Assembly: GCA_946184215.1 (NCBI GenBank)
Contig: CAMHER010000020.1
Location: 1-16,117, forward strand
Direction: 5' to 3'
Length of the DNA: 16,117 nt
DNA from: an uncultured Clostridia bacterium
GTDB taxonomy: Bacteria; Bacillota; Clostridia; Oscillospirales; Oscillospiraceae
The position numbers and the translations under genes are program-made. The notes beneath the pieces are model-generated. The model saw nothing but the letters and a program-made list of their open reading frames with translations. It was not told where the DNA came from and made no database searches. This document shows, one piece after another, positions 14,792 through 16,117 of the stretch; the first letter of the stretch is position 1, and every line of letters starts with the position of its first letter.

Positions 14792-16117
14792 TCATGCGTT
14801 TTCTCCGTTTCCCTGCCCGACCGGGCCCTCTCCGTTCTGTTGCGCATTCGCTTGCATTGGTCTGTCTGGGACGATGTCCCGGATCGCTGTCTGTATGATA
14901 TCATCGTCACAGTCTACAAAGCCGTCAACAGTCGAGACTGAATTGCGTATCATACGATCTTCTTTGGCGGCTGCGGTCCGATCGTTCAGCAATCTCGTCA
15001 TCAGCAGCAGGCCAAGCATCAGCAGGCCGAAGCACATCAGCATCAGGAAGGCGCTTGTCTCATGCGCCACGCCCGTCGGGGCAGGAAGAAGCGCTTTGTT
15101 TTCAACGCTCAGTGTTACGCGAACAGGTCCGTCCTGCGGCTCTGCTTCGGTATAAAGCGCCACGCCCGCGCCATGCGCTCCAAGGGTGATCCGCCCGGTT
15201 TCGCTCACCGTGAAATGGATGTAGGCGGGCAGAGTCATGTATCCGTCAGGCGCTGTTTTTTCCCGCAGCTGATAGGTTCCGGGAGCGAGTTTGTTGTCGA
15301 TTCCCGGCACGATACCGTCGTTTGCCGTCACCAGATCCTCATAGCCCGCCATCGGATTCACGTCAAAGGAGGTAACGCCGTCGACCGTGACCTGCCTGTG
15401 CAGGGCGAAGTGGGCGCCGGAGAGCGGCTCGCCCTCCTCGTTGTGTTTGAATACCTGGAAGCTGTAGGGGCGGTTTTTGACTGTCAGCGTCGGCATCGCG
15501 CCGGCCGCGTTCTCGACCCTGCAGTATGCTTCGTCCACCCCCTCGGCGTACAGCGTGCTGCCGCTGAAGCGGATGGTGATGGCTCCCTCCGGTCCGAGAT
15601 AGCCCTGCGGCGCTTTTGTTTCGGTCAGGGTGTAAACCACGTTTTCACGCAGGAACGCCACTGTGATCCGGCCCTGCTCGTCGGAGGTAAAGCTGCCGAT
15701 GAGGTTTCCGTCGCTGTCCTTCAGCGTAAACTCCGCGCCGGCCAGGGCGCTTCCGTCCCAAGCCTCCTTGCGCAGGACCACGCCGGGGCGCGCATTGATC
15801 ACCGTATCCGCACGGACATTGGCGCCCGCCGGCACCACGCCCTTCTGATAGCTCACGGTATAGGAGAAGTCGGAGCTTGCGCTCTCTCCCTTCTGTCTGC
15901 CGGAGACGATGGCGGTATCGCCGTCTTTAAGGGGTCGGATCTCATTCCACGCCGTCACGATGCCTTCGCTGTCCACCGTCGGATTCACGACGCTGAGCTC
16001 GCGGATGAGGTATCGGTCAAAGGGGACATCGACAGGCAGGGGCAGGAAGTACCAGTAAAGGCTGTTCTGCTGCTGGCTCAGGCGGCGGACCGTGCCCGAC
16101 ACCAGCGTCAGGGTACC
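14792..16117 (-). CDS. Cna_B/SpaA accessory pilin with xPTG motif and long cytoplasmic tail, 5' end off the window
   Basis: The frame is open to the window edge, so the N-terminus and signal peptide are missing; 441 residues are visible. Numbering from 16117, two Cna_B/SpaA domains are clear. The first is about 108-216 with K117 in VLRKEAW, E166 in TLTETKAP and N215 in VKNRP. The second is about 217-342 with K224 in VFKHNEEG, E286 in LREKTAP and N340 in VENKAL, the residues expected for Lys-Asn isopeptide bonds with a Glu catalyst. The sorting motif is PAPTG (345-349), followed by a hydrophobic segment (about 355-374) and RLLNDR. Instead of ending there, the protein continues for about 65 acidic, Gln/Asn-rich residues. 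The TGA stop overlaps an ATG (14795) in the backbone pilin frame. Likely a minor or basal pilin of the same fibre. Confidence 0.88.
   Translation of the reverse strand, partial: GTLTLVSGTVRRLSQQQNSLYWYFLPLPVDVPFDRYLIRELSVVNPTVDSEGIVTAWNEIRPLKDGDTAIVSGRQKGESASSDFSYTVSYQKGVVPAGANVRADTVINARPGVVLRKEAWDGSALAGAEFTLKDSDGNLIGSFTSDEQGRITVAFLRENVVYTLTETKAPQGYLGPEGAITIRFSGSTLYAEGVDEAYCRVENAAGAMPTLTVKNRPYSFQVFKHNEEGEPLSGAHFALHRQVTVDGVTSFDVNPMAGYEDLVTANDGIVPGIDNKLAPGTYQLREKTAPDGYMTLPAYIHFTVSETGRITLGAHGAGVALYTEAEPQDGPVRVTLSVENKALLPAPTGVAHETSAFLMLMCFGLLMLGLLLMTRLLNDRTAAAKEDRMIRNSVSTVDGFVDCDDDIIQTAIRDIVPDRPMQANAQQNGEGPVGQGNGENA

Noticed and set aside
14703..14795. Backbone pilin starting at the ATG that overlaps the upstream stop codon
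   Set aside because: It would put 31 residues before a normal signal peptide, and a strong ribosome binding site lies just before the ATG at 14702.
13185..15155. 656-residue plus-strand open frame
   Set aside because: Antisense of both pilin genes; Val/Gly/Asp/Arg-rich without hydrophobic or domain pattern.
1..16117. CRISPR array or transposase
   Set aside because: No regularly spaced repeats and no DDE or tyrosine recombinase motifs were seen in any frame.

Overview
The window looks like part of a chromosome of a gut-type Clostridia (Oscillospiraceae/Lachnospiraceae-like Firmicutes). The evidence is strong AAAGGAG-type ribosome binding sites, a lipoprotein ending its signal in LCAC, a FecCD-type metal uptake operon, and a sortase-assembled pilus locus with Cna_B/SpaA and FctA-like pilins. 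This placement is inference; no rRNA or other marker gene is present.

Region 1 (1-5.7 kb) looks like the right end of an integrated island. It holds the 3' part of a very large SF1 helicase fused to an MTES_1575/Vsr-like endonuclease domain and an AT-richer C-terminal extension (defence-type protein, start off the window). Next come a small unrecognised ORF and a signal peptidase I gene. The peptidase gene is split by a 10-bp tandem duplication exactly between its catalytic Ser and Lys halves and also carries an in-frame amber codon. The region closes with a 50-nt 3' fragment of tRNA-Arg(CCG) lacking its 5' half, followed by a terminator. An inverted 17-bp copy of the tRNA core and a second direct 36-nt copy with its own terminator follow within 150 bp. 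This is what tRNA-targeted integrations leave behind; the intact tRNA and any integrase would lie to the left, outside the window.

Region 2 (6.0-9.8 kb) is a tight plus-strand operon: FecCD permease, ABC ATPase, metal-chelate-binding lipoprotein, and a class I SAM methyltransferase. Overlaps or gaps are 1 to 4 bp. It ends near a perfect 15-bp hairpin that probably serves as a shared terminator for the convergent operons.

Region 3 (10.0-16.1 kb, minus strand) is a pilus locus transcribed right to left: a Cna_B/SpaA accessory pilin (5' end off the window), an FctA-like backbone pilin, a signal-peptidase-like protein whose catalytic Ser and Lys positions are Asp and Cys, and a class B sortase. 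The gene content parallels the Streptococcus pyogenes FCT-3 pilus (class B SrtC/Spy0129, proteolytically dead SipA, Spy0128 backbone, xPTG sorting motifs). Two features differ: the sortase is fused to two ~160-residue MBG-type repeats plus a polytopic C-terminus, and the accessory pilin has an unusually long cytoplasmic tail. Strong hairpins in the pilin-SipA intergenic gap may set the ratio of structural to assembly proteins. This FCT-like locus with its composite sortase is the best candidate for an undescribed system here.
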